NCBI GenBank assembly: GCA_007136565.1
Contig: SLGS01000074.1
Span: forward strand, 1 to 33,669
Direction: 5' to 3'
Source of the DNA: Clostridia bacterium
GTDB taxonomy: Bacteria; Bacillota; Sulfobacillia; SLMV01
Length of the DNA: 33,669 nucleotides
This document shows positions 15,793 through 24,210 of this stretch, piece after piece. A program made the translations under genes and the position numbers. Position 1 is the stretch's first letter. The number at the start of each line of letters is the position of its first letter. Under the pieces are notes generated by a model, which was given only the letters and a program-made list of their open reading frames with translations, was not told the origin of the DNA and searched no databases.

Positions 15793-16398
15793 ATGTCCGA
15801 AGAGATCGCACGCGTCGGCAAGAAAGCACCCGACTTCAAAGCCAATGCATACGTGGATGGCGGCTTCGAGAAAGTCAGCCTTTCATCTCACGCGGGCAAG
15901 TGGGTGGTCCTCTGCTTCTATCCCGGGGACTTCACCTTCGTCTGACCTACCGAACTGGCGTCAGTTGGCGCCCATTACCCCGAATTACAGGAACTGGGTG
16001 TTGAGGTCCTGTCCTGCAGTGTGGACAGCCAGTACACCCACAAGATATGGCAGGAGCAGGAGCTCTCCAAGATGGTCGAGGGTGGAGTTCCGTTCCCCAT
16101 GCTCTCCGACACCGGCGGCAAGATCGGTCGCCTTTACGGAGTGTACGATGAAGAAGAGGGCGTGAATATCCGCGGCCGCTTCCTAATTGATCCCGACGGT
16201 ATCATCCAGGCGATGGAAGTATTGACGCCCCCCGTGGGCCGCAACTTCCAGGAGCTGGTGCGCCAGGTCAAAGCGTTCCAGCACGTCCGGGAAACCGGCG
16301 AGCCCACGCCTGCAGGCTGGCAGCCCGGAAAGAAGACCCTCAAGCCCGGTCCGGACCTGGTCGGTAAGGTATGGGAAGTGTGGAAGATAGGGGAGTAG
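15793..16398 (+). CDS. Selenocysteine-containing peroxiredoxin (AhpC/Prx1-like), TGA read as Sec51
   Basis: A strong SD (GGAGGAGG, 15778-15785, 7-base spacing) precedes ATG 15793. The frame reads to FYPGDFTFV, then TGA at 15943-15945, then continues in the same frame as PTELASVGAHYPEL to TAG at 16398. Typical 2-Cys peroxiredoxins have FTFVCPTEL, so TGA replaces exactly the peroxidatic Cys. Everything downstream is intact (SVDSQYTHKIW, NIRGRFLIDPDG, GWQPGKKTLKP). Thr48 of the TxxC motif is kept. A SECIS-like hairpin follows the TGA. Read through, the protein has 201 residues, a normal length. The usual resolving-Cys motif (EVCP) is PTP here (Thr172), so it probably works as a 1-Cys enzyme using Cys41, Cys75 or an external thiol. 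It reduces peroxides in the cytoplasm. The Sec machinery must lie elsewhere in the genome. Confidence 0.88.
15943..15972 (+). promoter_or_regulatory. UGA codon plus bacterial SECIS-like stem-loop
   Basis: Eleven bases after the TGA, GGCGTC (15957-15962) pairs with GGCGCC (15967-15972), with one U-G wobble. The tetraloop is AGTT, with G as its second base. The 6-bp upper stem, short loop, G within the first two loop bases and 18-base distance from UGA to loop fit the published bacterial SECIS consensus. The 11-base spacing also matches E. coli fdhF. A competing AACTG/CAGTT stem (15953-15966) overlaps it. Confidence 0.75.
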
Positions 16399-16650
16399 CG
16401 GTTTCGAGGGAGGCAGTCGAAGTAATCTAAGCGACGGCTGCATATCCCCTCGCGGGCCGTCCGGCGCCCGTCCCGGGAAACCGGTTCGGGCGTCGCGTGT
16501 TCTCGGGCCCGAGATCTCCGCGGCCACTCTCCGCCGCCTCCGGGTATGCCCCGGCGATGGGATCGGTTCGTTTGAGCCGTCCGCCGTAAGGGGAAGGAAC
16601 GGGTGTAAACCCACCTTTCGCGCGAGGGGAAATGAGGAGAACGACGGGGG

Positions 16651-17610
16651 ATGAGAGCCGTGAAGATCAAGTGGATGATATCTTTTGTCCTGGTGATGGT
16701 CCTGGGACTTGCGCTGGCCTGCGGTGGCCAGGCTGCGGATCCGGATTCCGAGGCGTCGAAGGGGCCGATCACCATCGCCTCCATGATAGACTCCGAGGGC
16801 GCCATCCTCGGCCAAATGATGGTGTTGCTCCTCGAGGCAGAGGGCTTTGAGGTGGACGACAAGACCGAGTTCGGAACGCCGGACATCCTTCGGGGTGCCC
16901 TAATGGGCGGCGAGGTAGACTTGGTCCTGGATTACACCGGCTCTGGCCAGTATTATCATGACGTCGACGATACGGACCCCTGGTCCGATGCGGAGGCTGG
17001 CTACCAGCTGACCCGCGAGTTGGATGCCGAGGCTAACGACATACATTGGCTCACGCCGGCGCCGGCCAATAACACCGAGATGCTGGCCCTGCGGCGGGAC
17101 TTCGCCGAGGAACGCGGGATCGCGGACATGTACGATTTCGCCGAGTACGTGAACGCCGGTGGCGAGGTCAAGCTGATCTCATCGGCGTCCTTCGCCGAGA
17201 ACGTGAAGGGACTCCTGGGTTACGAGCAAGCTTACGGGTTCAATCTCTCGGGGGATCAGTTAATTCTCCTGTCGGCGGGTAACACCGCCGAGATGCTTCG
17301 GGCCCTGGTCGAGGGAACCAACGATGTCAACGTTTCGTTGGTCTACGGGACCGACGGTGCCCTGGAGCAAATGGACCTGGTGGTCATCGATGATCCCGAG
17401 AGCATACCCCCGGTGTACCTCCCGACACCCGTTCTCCGCGGCGAGATCCACGAGCGATATCCGCAGATCGAAGAAATCCTGGCACCGGTATTCGAGACGC
17501 TGACCCTGGAAACGCTTCAAGGTTTGAACGCCGCCGTGGCGTACGAGGGACGGGATCCCACCAGCGTAGCCCGGGAGTACCTGGTATCCCACGGATTCCT
17601 GGAGGAATGA
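16651..17610 (+). CDS. Osmoprotectant ABC importer substrate-binding lipoprotein (OsmF/YehZ, OpuAC family)
   Basis: This 319-residue protein has a signal peptide and lipobox Cys24 (LALACGG), so it is anchored outside the membrane. The OpuAC-type bilobal fold is indicated by ITIASMIDSEGAILGQ near the N-terminus, TPDILRGALMGGEVDL, the YTGSG ligand-pocket motif and NVSLVYGTDG. Relatives bind glycine betaine, choline or related quaternary amines. It opens a four-gene operon whose order (binding protein, long permease, ATPase, short permease) is that of E. coli yehZYXW. Its stop overlaps the next ATG. The ATG at 16651 was chosen because the signal peptide begins there. The 252-base leader (16399-16650) contains GC-rich hairpin potential around 16454-16471, possibly the peroxiredoxin terminator. 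Confidence 0.9.
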   Translation: MRAVKIKWMISFVLVMVLGLALACGGQAADPDSEASKGPITIASMIDSEGAILGQMMVLLLEAEGFEVDDKTEFGTPDILRGALMGGEVDLVLDYTGSGQYYHDVDDTDPWSDAEAGYQLTRELDAEANDIHWLTPAPANNTEMLALRRDFAEERGIADMYDFAEYVNAGGEVKLISSASFAENVKGLLGYEQAYGFNLSGDQLILLSAGNTAEMLRALVEGTNDVNVSLVYGTDGALEQMDLVVIDDPESIPPVYLPTPVLRGEIHERYPQIEEILAPVFETLTLETLQGLNAAVAYEGRDPTSVAREYLVSHGFLEE

Positions 17611-18800
17611 GCGCGGAGGCGATGCCGATGACCGACTCGCCGTTGGACAAGGTGACGATGCTCGGGGTACTCCTGTTCGGATTCGCCCTGGCGGTCCCGG
17701 CCTTCGTCACCTATCGCCCGAGTCGAATAGTGCGGGGGGAGCCCCTCTCCGCCCTGGAGTCGGCGGGACCGGCGTTTTGGGCCCTGGTGGCCTTGTTGCT
17801 GGTGATGGCGTTGGCCGCGACATCTCGGGGTTCGGTCCTCCGGGGTATGCCCACGGCCCTGGTCGGGGCCGTGGCGGCGGCGACGGTGGTCTGGGTCGTC
17901 GGATTGGCGGCCCAAGGGCTGGTGACATCCGAAGCACCCTACGCGCGGGTCTCGCTGTCCGCGGGTTTTTGGCTGGCCCTCTTCGGGGCCTACCTGGTCG
18001 TGGTGGGAGGTCTCAGGGGATACGGGGGAGCCGGATCGGCCGCTCTCTCGGTCGGTATCATGCCCCTCGCGTCGGTGGCGGTGATGCTCGTCGCAGGTCA
18101 CCTGGATGATCTATCGATAATGCGCGAATTCTTCAACCGGAGGGGAAGTTTTCTCTCCGAGCTTTCCACCCACGTGACCCTCTCCTTCTCGGCCGTGGGC
18201 GCGGGAACGGTGATCGGACTGATCCTGGCCTTCGTGATCTTTCGATACGTGGCCACCGAGCGTTACCTGTTCTTCTTCGTCAACCTATTCCAAACCATCC
18301 CTACCCTATCGTTTCTGGGACTATTGATGGCACCCCTGGCCTTCTTGGCGGCGCGATATGCTTTCCTCAGGGGGTTCGGCATCAGCGCCATAGGGTGGGC
18401 GCCGGCTTTCATCGTCCTCTTCGCGTACACCCTATTGCCGGTCACCAGTAACGCCCTCGCCGGTTTTCGCATCGTCGAGCCCAGGGTGTTGGAGGCGGCC
18501 CGGGGTATGGGCATGACCGGGAACCAGGTCTTTTGGAGGATACAGTTGCCCCTGGCGCTTCCCGTCATCGTTTCGGGCGTACGGACGGCGCTAACCCAGG
18601 CCATCGGAAACACCATCTTGGCCGGGTTGATCGGCGGCGGTGGGATGGGTACCATCATCTTCCTCGGTTTGGCCCAGGCCGCCCCGGACCTGATACTGCT
18701 GGGGACCATTCCTGTGGTGATCCTCGCCTTGGTAGCGGACTACGCCATGAAGGGATTATCCGAGATGCTGTCGAGAAGCCTGTTGAGGGGTTCGCAATGA
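17607..18800 (+). CDS. Osmoprotectant ABC importer permease, YehY-like long form
   Basis: This 397-residue membrane protein has an N-terminal extension of about five hydrophobic segments (about residues 10-170) before a classic binding-protein-dependent permease domain. The EAA loop is visible as EAARGMGMTGNQVFWRI (about 294-310). The C-terminus has LIGGGGMGTIIFLG and further TM segments. The extended form and length match YehY rather than OpuBB. ATGA overlaps join it to both the binding protein and the ATPase genes. It should form the heteromeric channel with the shorter permease at 19746-20483. Confidence 0.9.
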   Translation: MSAEAMPMTDSPLDKVTMLGVLLFGFALAVPAFVTYRPSRIVRGEPLSALESAGPAFWALVALLLVMALAATSRGSVLRGMPTALVGAVAAATVVWVVGLAAQGLVTSEAPYARVSLSAGFWLALFGAYLVVVGGLRGYGGAGSAALSVGIMPLASVAVMLVAGHLDDLSIMREFFNRRGSFLSELSTHVTLSFSAVGAGTVIGLILAFVIFRYVATERYLFFFVNLFQTIPTLSFLGLLMAPLAFLAARYAFLRGFGISAIGWAPAFIVLFAYTLLPVTSNALAGFRIVEPRVLEAARGMGMTGNQVFWRIQLPLALPVIVSGVRTALTQAIGNTILAGLIGGGGMGTIIFLGLAQAAPDLILLGTIPVVILALVADYAMKGLSEMLSRSLLRGSQ

Positions 18801-19759
18801 TAGAAGTCAGGGGAGTCACCAAGGAATACGGGGAGGTAGTCGCCGTACGGGACGTATCCCTCGAGATCGGTCGCGGAGAATTGACCGTGCTCATCGGTCC
18901 CTCGGGGTGCGGCAAGTCCACGCTGATCCGCACCATTAACCGTATGATAGAACCCACCGAGGGGACGGTGGAGATAGACGGCGTCGATGTCCGCGAGAGC
19001 CGCGTGGAGGAACTCCGGCGAGGGATCGGATACGTGATACAAACGGTGGGGCTCTTCCCACACTTTTCCGTCAGGGAGAACATAGCCACGGTGCCGAGGC
19101 TCCTGGGTTGGGAGAGGGAGCGAACGGAGCGACGCGTCATGGAGCTTTTGGACATGATGGGGCTGCATCGCTCCTTCGCCGACAAGCGACCCAGGGAACT
19201 TTCCGGGGGAGAGGCCCAAAGGGTGGGCGTGGCGCGCGCCCTGGCCGCCGACCCCCCCATACTCCTCATGGATGAACCCTTCGGAGCCGTGGATCCCCAG
19301 AATCGGGCCCGACTCCAGGAGGAGTTCTATAGCATACAGAAGCGCCTCAAGAAGACCGTGGTGTTCGTCACCCACGACGTGGAGGAAGCTGTACGCCTGG
19401 CGGATCGCATTGCCTTGATGCGCGCCGGGCGGGTGGTGCAGTACACTACCCCGGAGCGCTTCATCCTGGAACCCGCGGAGGCCTTCGTCTCGGAGTTCCT
19501 CGGGATCGAGTACCCGCTGAGACTCCTGGGGCGACACAGCGTGGCCGACTGTTACCGTAAGGACGCCGCGCCCGGCGATACTCCAGGCCCGGGACAAGCG
19601 GTGCCCATGGATACCCCTACCCGGGAGGCCCTATCTTTGCTGGTGGCCTCCGGCCAGAAACGCCTGGACGTTGTGGATTCCGACGGTAGAGTCGTCGGCA
19701 CTTTCGACTTCGAATCGGTACTGGGTCTGCTCGGGGGTGGTCCCGGTGGCGAAGGCTAA
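18797..19759 (+). CDS. Osmoprotectant ABC importer ATPase, YehX/OpuBA-like, with C-terminal CBS motif
   Basis: This 320-residue ATPase has Walker A at residues 34-42 (GPSGCGKST), Q-loop YVIQTVGLFPH, signature LSGGEAQRVG, Walker B ILLMDEPFGAVD and switch His in FVTHDVEEA. The C-terminal 60 residues or so resemble a single CBS motif (TREALSLLVASG, then LDVVDSDGRVVGTF). In OpuA-type systems CBS domains sense ionic strength. The true start is ATG 18797, overlapping the permease stop (ATGA); the frame is open further upstream but only as a shadow. It energises the importer in the cytoplasm. Confidence 0.93.
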   Translation: MIEVRGVTKEYGEVVAVRDVSLEIGRGELTVLIGPSGCGKSTLIRTINRMIEPTEGTVEIDGVDVRESRVEELRRGIGYVIQTVGLFPHFSVRENIATVPRLLGWERERTERRVMELLDMMGLHRSFADKRPRELSGGEAQRVGVARALAADPPILLMDEPFGAVDPQNRARLQEEFYSIQKRLKKTVVFVTHDVEEAVRLADRIALMRAGRVVQYTTPERFILEPAEAFVSEFLGIEYPLRLLGRHSVADCYRKDAAPGDTPGPGQAVPMDTPTREALSLLVASGQKRLDVVDSDGRVVGTFDFESVLGLLGGGPGGEG

Positions 19760-20483
19760 CCGGGTCGGCTGGATCAAGGCCGCGCTACTTTTCGCCGCAT
19801 TCTTCTTCGTCGTATTCCGCTTTGCGACGCTCGAGTCCCTCTTCCCCTCCATATTGGTGCGTCGCGGGATCATGGTCGAACGGGTACCCCTTTGGATGAC
19901 CGCCTGGCAACACGTCTACCTTGTGGTCATATCCAGCGCCATGTCCGTGGCGGTGGCCGTCGCCCTGGGCGTGATCACCTTCTTCCCCTTCGCCCGGGAG
20001 TTTCGAGACCTGTTCATCGAACTGTCCAACCTGGGGGAAACTTTTCCCTCGGTGGCGATAATCGCCTTGACGGTTCCGATGCTCGGGTACGGATTCTGGC
20101 CCGTCCTCCTCGCCCTCTTCATCTACGGGATCCTGCCCGTACTGCGCAATACCATCACGGGAATCGAGAACGTGGACCCGTCGGTGCTGGATTCGGCCCG
20201 GGGCATGGGGATGGGCCAGGTGGAGACCATCCTTCGCGTGGCACTACCACTGGCGCTGCCAGTCATCGTCGCCGGGATCAGGACCTCGGTTATCATCAAT
20301 ATAGGGGCGGCCACCATCGGGGCTACTGTGGGTGCCGGGGGGTTCGGGATCCCCATAATCAGCGGTATCAGGAGCAACGATATGGCCCTGGTCCTGCGCG
20401 GGTCCATCCCCGTAGCCCTGCTGGCCGTGTCCGCGGACAGTCTTTTCGCCCTGGCCGAAGATGCGGTGTCCCGAGGGAGCTGA
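19746..20483 (+). CDS. Osmoprotectant ABC importer permease, YehW-like short form
   Basis: This 245-residue permease has six predicted TM segments and the EAA loop DSARGMGMGQVETILRV (about residues 149-165), followed by GATVGAGGFGIPI. GTG 19746 is preferred because the SD GGGGGTGG lies 5 bases upstream, giving a 14-base overlap with the ATPase gene. GTG 19737 is an alternative. Its length matches YehW (about 243). It is the last gene of the importer operon; no terminator is obvious in the 143-base gap that follows. Confidence 0.9.
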   Translation: MAKANRVGWIKAALLFAAFFFVVFRFATLESLFPSILVRRGIMVERVPLWMTAWQHVYLVVISSAMSVAVAVALGVITFFPFAREFRDLFIELSNLGETFPSVAIIALTVPMLGYGFWPVLLALFIYGILPVLRNTITGIENVDPSVLDSARGMGMGQVETILRVALPLALPVIVAGIRTSVIINIGAATIGATVGAGGFGIPIISGIRSNDMALVLRGSIPVALLAVSADSLFALAEDAVSRGS

Positions 20484-20626
20484 GGACACCCGGGCGGCAG
20501 GTCCGGGGCTTAGCCGGGTCGAAGGCGCGATGGGATGGTCGCGGGGTCCGCCGACCGGGGGTCCAGCGTATCGATGAAGGATCGAGATGTCCGGCGAAAT
20601 GACGCCGGTGCAGATGGGAGTGGAGA

Positions 20627-21592
20627 ATGGATAGATATCTAGTTACGGGAACCAGCGGGTTCGTCGGGGCCTCGGTGCTCGTGGAACTGTTGCGGGGCGG
20701 GGCCGAGGTGGTCGCCTGCGACTACGCCGAAGCCGACGCCGACTTGAAAGCGGAAGCGGAGGCCGCCGGTCGAGTCAGGTGGGTGCGAATGGACGTGAGC
20801 AGAGACAGCGATTGGGAGGCGTTACCCGGGGGAGACTACCGGGCCCTGATCCACACCGCCGCTGTTACCGCTCCCGAATCCGATTCGGATCCGAAGAGGA
20901 CGGCCGACGTCAATTTCACCGGAACCGTCAACGCCCTGGAGTGGGCTTTTCGCCGCGGAGTGCCGAGGACGGTGTGCACGAGTTCTTCGGCGGTATATAG
21001 GTATACGGAATCCACGGCTCCCCTCTCGGAGGAAATGTGCGTGGATCCCCGTTTCACCTACGGGTTGACCAAGATCTTCTCCGAGAGATATCTCTCGGTT
21101 TATCGGGAAAACCTGGGCCTCGACGCCTGCTCCGTCAGGCTACCCTCGATGTACGGTCCCAGGGAACGCCCCACGCAAACCAGGACCGACATGTCCCCGG
21201 TGTACCACATGGCGCGCGCCGTCGCCCGGGGGGAGGACATCGCCGTGTCGGGAGCCGACATCGCCCGGGATTGGACGTACGTGGGAGATGCGGCCGGGGG
21301 CCTGGTACACCTTTGCGGCGTGGAGGGTGGACCGGACGTCTTGAACCTCTCCACCGGTGTTTTCGTCCCCCTTTGGGAAATAGTGGAGGCCTTCCACCGG
21401 GTCCGTCCGGGCCACGGGATCGGCATCGTCGAGGATGGATGCGCGGACCTGGCCATGACAGGCACCAGCGGAGGGCAGCCCATGAATCCGGACCGGCTCC
21501 ACGAGACCGGGTTTTCCGCGGAAACCGGGATCGACGAGGGCCTTTCCGCGTACCTCGAATGGCTGGAGGCTGACCCCGGGCGCCTCGCGTGA
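20627..21592 (+). CDS. NAD-dependent epimerase/dehydratase (extended SDR)
   Basis: This 321-residue protein has the GxxGxxG cofactor loop at residues 8-14 (GTSGFVG), Asp acceptor CDYAEAD and Ser in CTSSSAVYR. The catalytic Tyr145-xxx-Lys149 lies in FTYGLTK. YGPRERP and the WTYVGD block are standard for nucleotide-sugar epimerases and reductases. The exact substrate is not deducible. An SD-like GGGAGTGGAG precedes ATG 20627. It stands alone between the importer operon and the FtsX permease, with hairpins just after its stop. Confidence 0.88.
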   Translation: MDRYLVTGTSGFVGASVLVELLRGGAEVVACDYAEADADLKAEAEAAGRVRWVRMDVSRDSDWEALPGGDYRALIHTAAVTAPESDSDPKRTADVNFTGTVNALEWAFRRGVPRTVCTSSSAVYRYTESTAPLSEEMCVDPRFTYGLTKIFSERYLSVYRENLGLDACSVRLPSMYGPRERPTQTRTDMSPVYHMARAVARGEDIAVSGADIARDWTYVGDAAGGLVHLCGVEGGPDVLNLSTGVFVPLWEIVEAFHRVRPGHGIGIVEDGCADLAMTGTSGGQPMNPDRLHETGFSAETGIDEGLSAYLEWLEADPGRLA

Positions 21593-21597
21593 ATGGC

Positions 21598-21659
21598 GCA
21601 TCCGGGAACGGATGCCCGGCGGCGGTCGACGCATCCGCGAAGGTCGCATGCCGCCGGGC
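21598..21659 (+). terminator. Two overlapping hairpins after the epimerase
   Basis: GCATCCG/CGGATGC (21598-21604 with 21609-21615) forms a tight hairpin. GCCCGGCGGC (21614-21623) pairs perfectly with GCCGCCGGGC (21650-21659). The second is followed by a weakly T-rich TTCTCCTGGTT. They share base 21614-21615, so they could be mutually exclusive. Confidence 0.55.
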
Positions 21660-21804
21660 TTCTCCTGGTTGGTGATGGTAAGTTCCGCAGGAGATGTCTT
21701 GTCACGCGCGAATAGATCCGCGAAGGTCTTCGAATTCCGGGCGGCCCCGTTCCTTTGCGCACCGGGGGTCCAGGACCAGATCGGGTGGGAGTTGAGCGGA
21801 TAGA

Positions 21805-24150
21805 GTGAAGATCCTCGACCGTCGCCTCGTTAGAAATATGAATAGTTCCCGCGCTCAGATGTTGGCCGTCACCGTGGTCATCATCATGGGCCTGGTGGCG
21901 TTTACGATGCTCTCCACGATATCCGAGAACATGTCCGATTCCCTCTACAGCTACTACGAAAGCCAGGCCTTCGCCGACCTGCACCTGGAGTTTTCCTGGA
22001 CGGACGTGGCGACGGTGGACGAGATCCTCAGGGTGGAGGGTGTTCGCGGGGCCGAGGGTCGCGCGGTCGTGCAAACCAGGGCGCCCCTGGCGGAGGATCA
22101 CGAGCCCACCCTCCGATTGATCGGGACCCCTCCCGGGTCATCCGTCAATATACCCTACCTAGTCGAGGGCAGGATGCCCTCGGGAGACCTGGAGATCGCG
22201 CTCTTGCATTCTTTCGCCCGGGCGAACGATATCGGACCCGGGGACGAGATTCCGGTGGTCTTGAGCGGCCGGGAGACGAGTTTTACCGTGGTCGGCCTGG
22301 CGATGTCTCCGGAGTTCACCTACGCCATCGAAGACATCCGCTCTATGCTTCCCGACGATCGTGGTTTCGGCGTGGGGTTCGTCGCCCTGTCCGATCTCCA
22401 GGAGCGGGTGGGCGGCTACGGGAGGATGAATTCGGCCACCGTGCTTCTCGAGCCCTCGGCGGATCCCGACGACGTCGCAGATGCCATCGAGGACCGAGTG
22501 ACGGGTTGGGGATTGCGTTCGGTTATCACCCGGGATGATCACATCAGCCACACCATGGTGGAGATGGAGTTGGACGGGCTGGAGCAGGTATCGCAGATGA
22601 TCCCCGTCGCATTCCTCGGTATCGCCGCGGTGGTCATATACATGATGCTCTCTCGCATGATCCAAGATGATCGCGCTTCCATCGGGATACTCAAGGCCAC
22701 CGGCTATACCGACGGGGAGATCCTTTTCCACTACTTCAAGTACGCTTTGGTCATGGGGATAATCGGCGCGGTCATCGGGTTGGCGTCGGGGCAACTGCTC
22801 TCCATACCCTTTTCGGCGTTTTTCGTCGAGTTCTTCCACATACCGGACATCCGGGCCACCGTGGATCCGCTGTATCATCTCATCGGGTTCACCGTCACCG
22901 TCGCCTTCTGCGGAGCCACCGGGCTGCTCGCCGCCCGGGGTACCCTGGGAGTGGCGCCGGCCGAAGCCCTCCGGCCGCCGGCACCGCCGCCGGGGAGTAA
23001 GAATATGATCGAGATCCTAGCGCCCGCGAGCTGGGATGCCATTCCCTTCGCGTGGAGGACGGCCCTCAGGTATATCTTCCGCGGCAAGAGACGTTTCTTT
23101 CTCGGGATGATGGGAGTTGCCCTGACCTTCACCGTGGTACTCCTGCCCGTTTACGCCTACTCCGCCATGATGGGGATCTTCGTGGACCAGTTCCAGGAAC
23201 TGGACGTGTACGACTTCACGGTATCCTTCGATGCACCCGTCACCTTGGCCGGAGCCCGGGATATATTGCGGGACGTTCGGGTGGAGGAAGTCGAACCCTT
23301 CATGGAATACCCGGTATCTATAGAGTGGGGCTGGCGGGAGCAGGGTATGGTTGCCAAGGCCCTGCCCGCGGGGGCGGCCCTCCAGCGCTTCGAGGACCTC
23401 AACGGATCGGAGCGCACCGTGCCGGAGCGCGGGATCTTCATTTCCGAATACGTGGCGGACAGGCTCGGGGTGGCCGCGGGGGATTTCGTGGAAGTTTCTT
23501 CTCCGATGGTTCGCGACAGGACGGTGCAGATGCCGGTGCGAGCCGTGGTGGTGCAATACCTGGGTTCGGGAGTGTACATGTCCATCGATCAGATGCGCGC
23601 CCTGGTTGGTGGAGGAGCGGGGTACGACGGCGTCTTGCTCAACTCGGGCGACGACGTCTCCACGATACTCTCCGGCACGCGCGGCGTGGCCAGTGTACAA
23701 TCCACGCAGGAACTGGTGGATAGGTTCATGGATTACCTGGGGTTTTTCATCTTCGCCCTGGGCTTCTACTCCGTCGTCGGGGGCGTCCTGGGGTTCGCCA
23801 TCCTTTTCAACACGGTTTCCGCCAGCGTATCCGAGAGGCGACGGGAAATCGCTTCGCTTCGGGTCCTCGGGTATTCCAAGGCCGAGGTCTTCGGACTGTT
23901 GGTACGGGAGAACCTCCTGGCCATCATCATGGGATTGGTCGTGGGTTTACCCATGGGCTACAGCATGGTCGCGCTCATAGTTCACTACTTCAGCACGGAA
24001 CTATTCTCCTTGCCCCTGAAGATCAGTCCCGAGGCCGTGGCCTTCGCCGCGGCGATGACGGTGGGTTTCTCGACGATCACGATGTTGGCGGTGAGGGTTC
24101 GGGTTCGGAGGATGGGGTTCCTGGAGGCCCTGACCTCGAGGTTGAGCTGA
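21805..24150 (+). CDS. ABC transporter permease with two FtsX domains
   Basis: This 781-residue membrane protein has a duplicated MacB/FtsX layout. TM1 (about 18-38, MLAVTVVIIMGLVAFTML) is followed by a large extracytoplasmic MacB_PCD-like domain, then an FtsX triple-TM block (about 258-385). A second TM/periplasmic unit begins near residue 427 (FFLGMMGVALTFTVV), and a second FtsX block occupies about 640-775 (SERRREIASLRVLGYSKAEVF). Family members export lipids, lipoproteins or peptides, or act in envelope sensing. The GTG 21805 start has only a weak SD. No ABC ATPase is adjacent, and the only one in the window belongs to the osmoprotectant system, so the partner must be encoded elsewhere. 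The 210-base leader has no supported gene. Confidence 0.88.
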   Translation: MKILDRRLVRNMNSSRAQMLAVTVVIIMGLVAFTMLSTISENMSDSLYSYYESQAFADLHLEFSWTDVATVDEILRVEGVRGAEGRAVVQTRAPLAEDHEPTLRLIGTPPGSSVNIPYLVEGRMPSGDLEIALLHSFARANDIGPGDEIPVVLSGRETSFTVVGLAMSPEFTYAIEDIRSMLPDDRGFGVGFVALSDLQERVGGYGRMNSATVLLEPSADPDDVADAIEDRVTGWGLRSVITRDDHISHTMVEMELDGLEQVSQMIPVAFLGIAAVVIYMMLSRMIQDDRASIGILKATGYTDGEILFHYFKYALVMGIIGAVIGLASGQLLSIPFSAFFVEFFHIPDIRATVDPLYHLIGFTVTVAFCGATGLLAARGTLGVAPAEALRPPAPPPGSKNMIEILAPASWDAIPFAWRTALRYIFRGKRRFFLGMMGVALTFTVVLLPVYAYSAMMGIFVDQFQELDVYDFTVSFDAPVTLAGARDILRDVRVEEVEPFMEYPVSIEWGWREQGMVAKALPAGAALQRFEDLNGSERTVPERGIFISEYVADRLGVAAGDFVEVSSPMVRDRTVQMPVRAVVVQYLGSGVYMSIDQMRALVGGGAGYDGVLLNSGDDVSTILSGTRGVASVQSTQELVDRFMDYLGFFIFALGFYSVVGGVLGFAILFNTVSASVSERRREIASLRVLGYSKAEVFGLLVRENLLAIIMGLVVGLPMGYSMVALIVHYFSTELFSLPLKISPEAVAFAAAMTVGFSTITMLAVRVRVRRMGFLEALTSRLS

Positions 24151-24210
24151 TCCCGCCGCCCGGCAGTGCATGAATACTGAGTTGTGTCCCGGGAAGGATG
24201 GTCTCACGTG

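Noticed and set aside
15793..15945. Peroxiredoxin as a simple pseudogene or TGA as a general sense codon
   Set aside because: The only interruption is at the catalytic Cys codon with a fitting SECIS hairpin downstream, and other genes in the window (SDR, metH, metF region) use TGA as a normal stop.
16399..16650. Possible riboswitch upstream of the osmoprotectant operon
   Set aside because: GC-rich inverted segments are present but no conserved core of a known riboswitch class could be recognised.
21612..21803. 63-codon frame just before the FtsX permease
   Set aside because: It is built largely on the terminator hairpins (21598-21659), has no SD, and shows no recognisable protein features.
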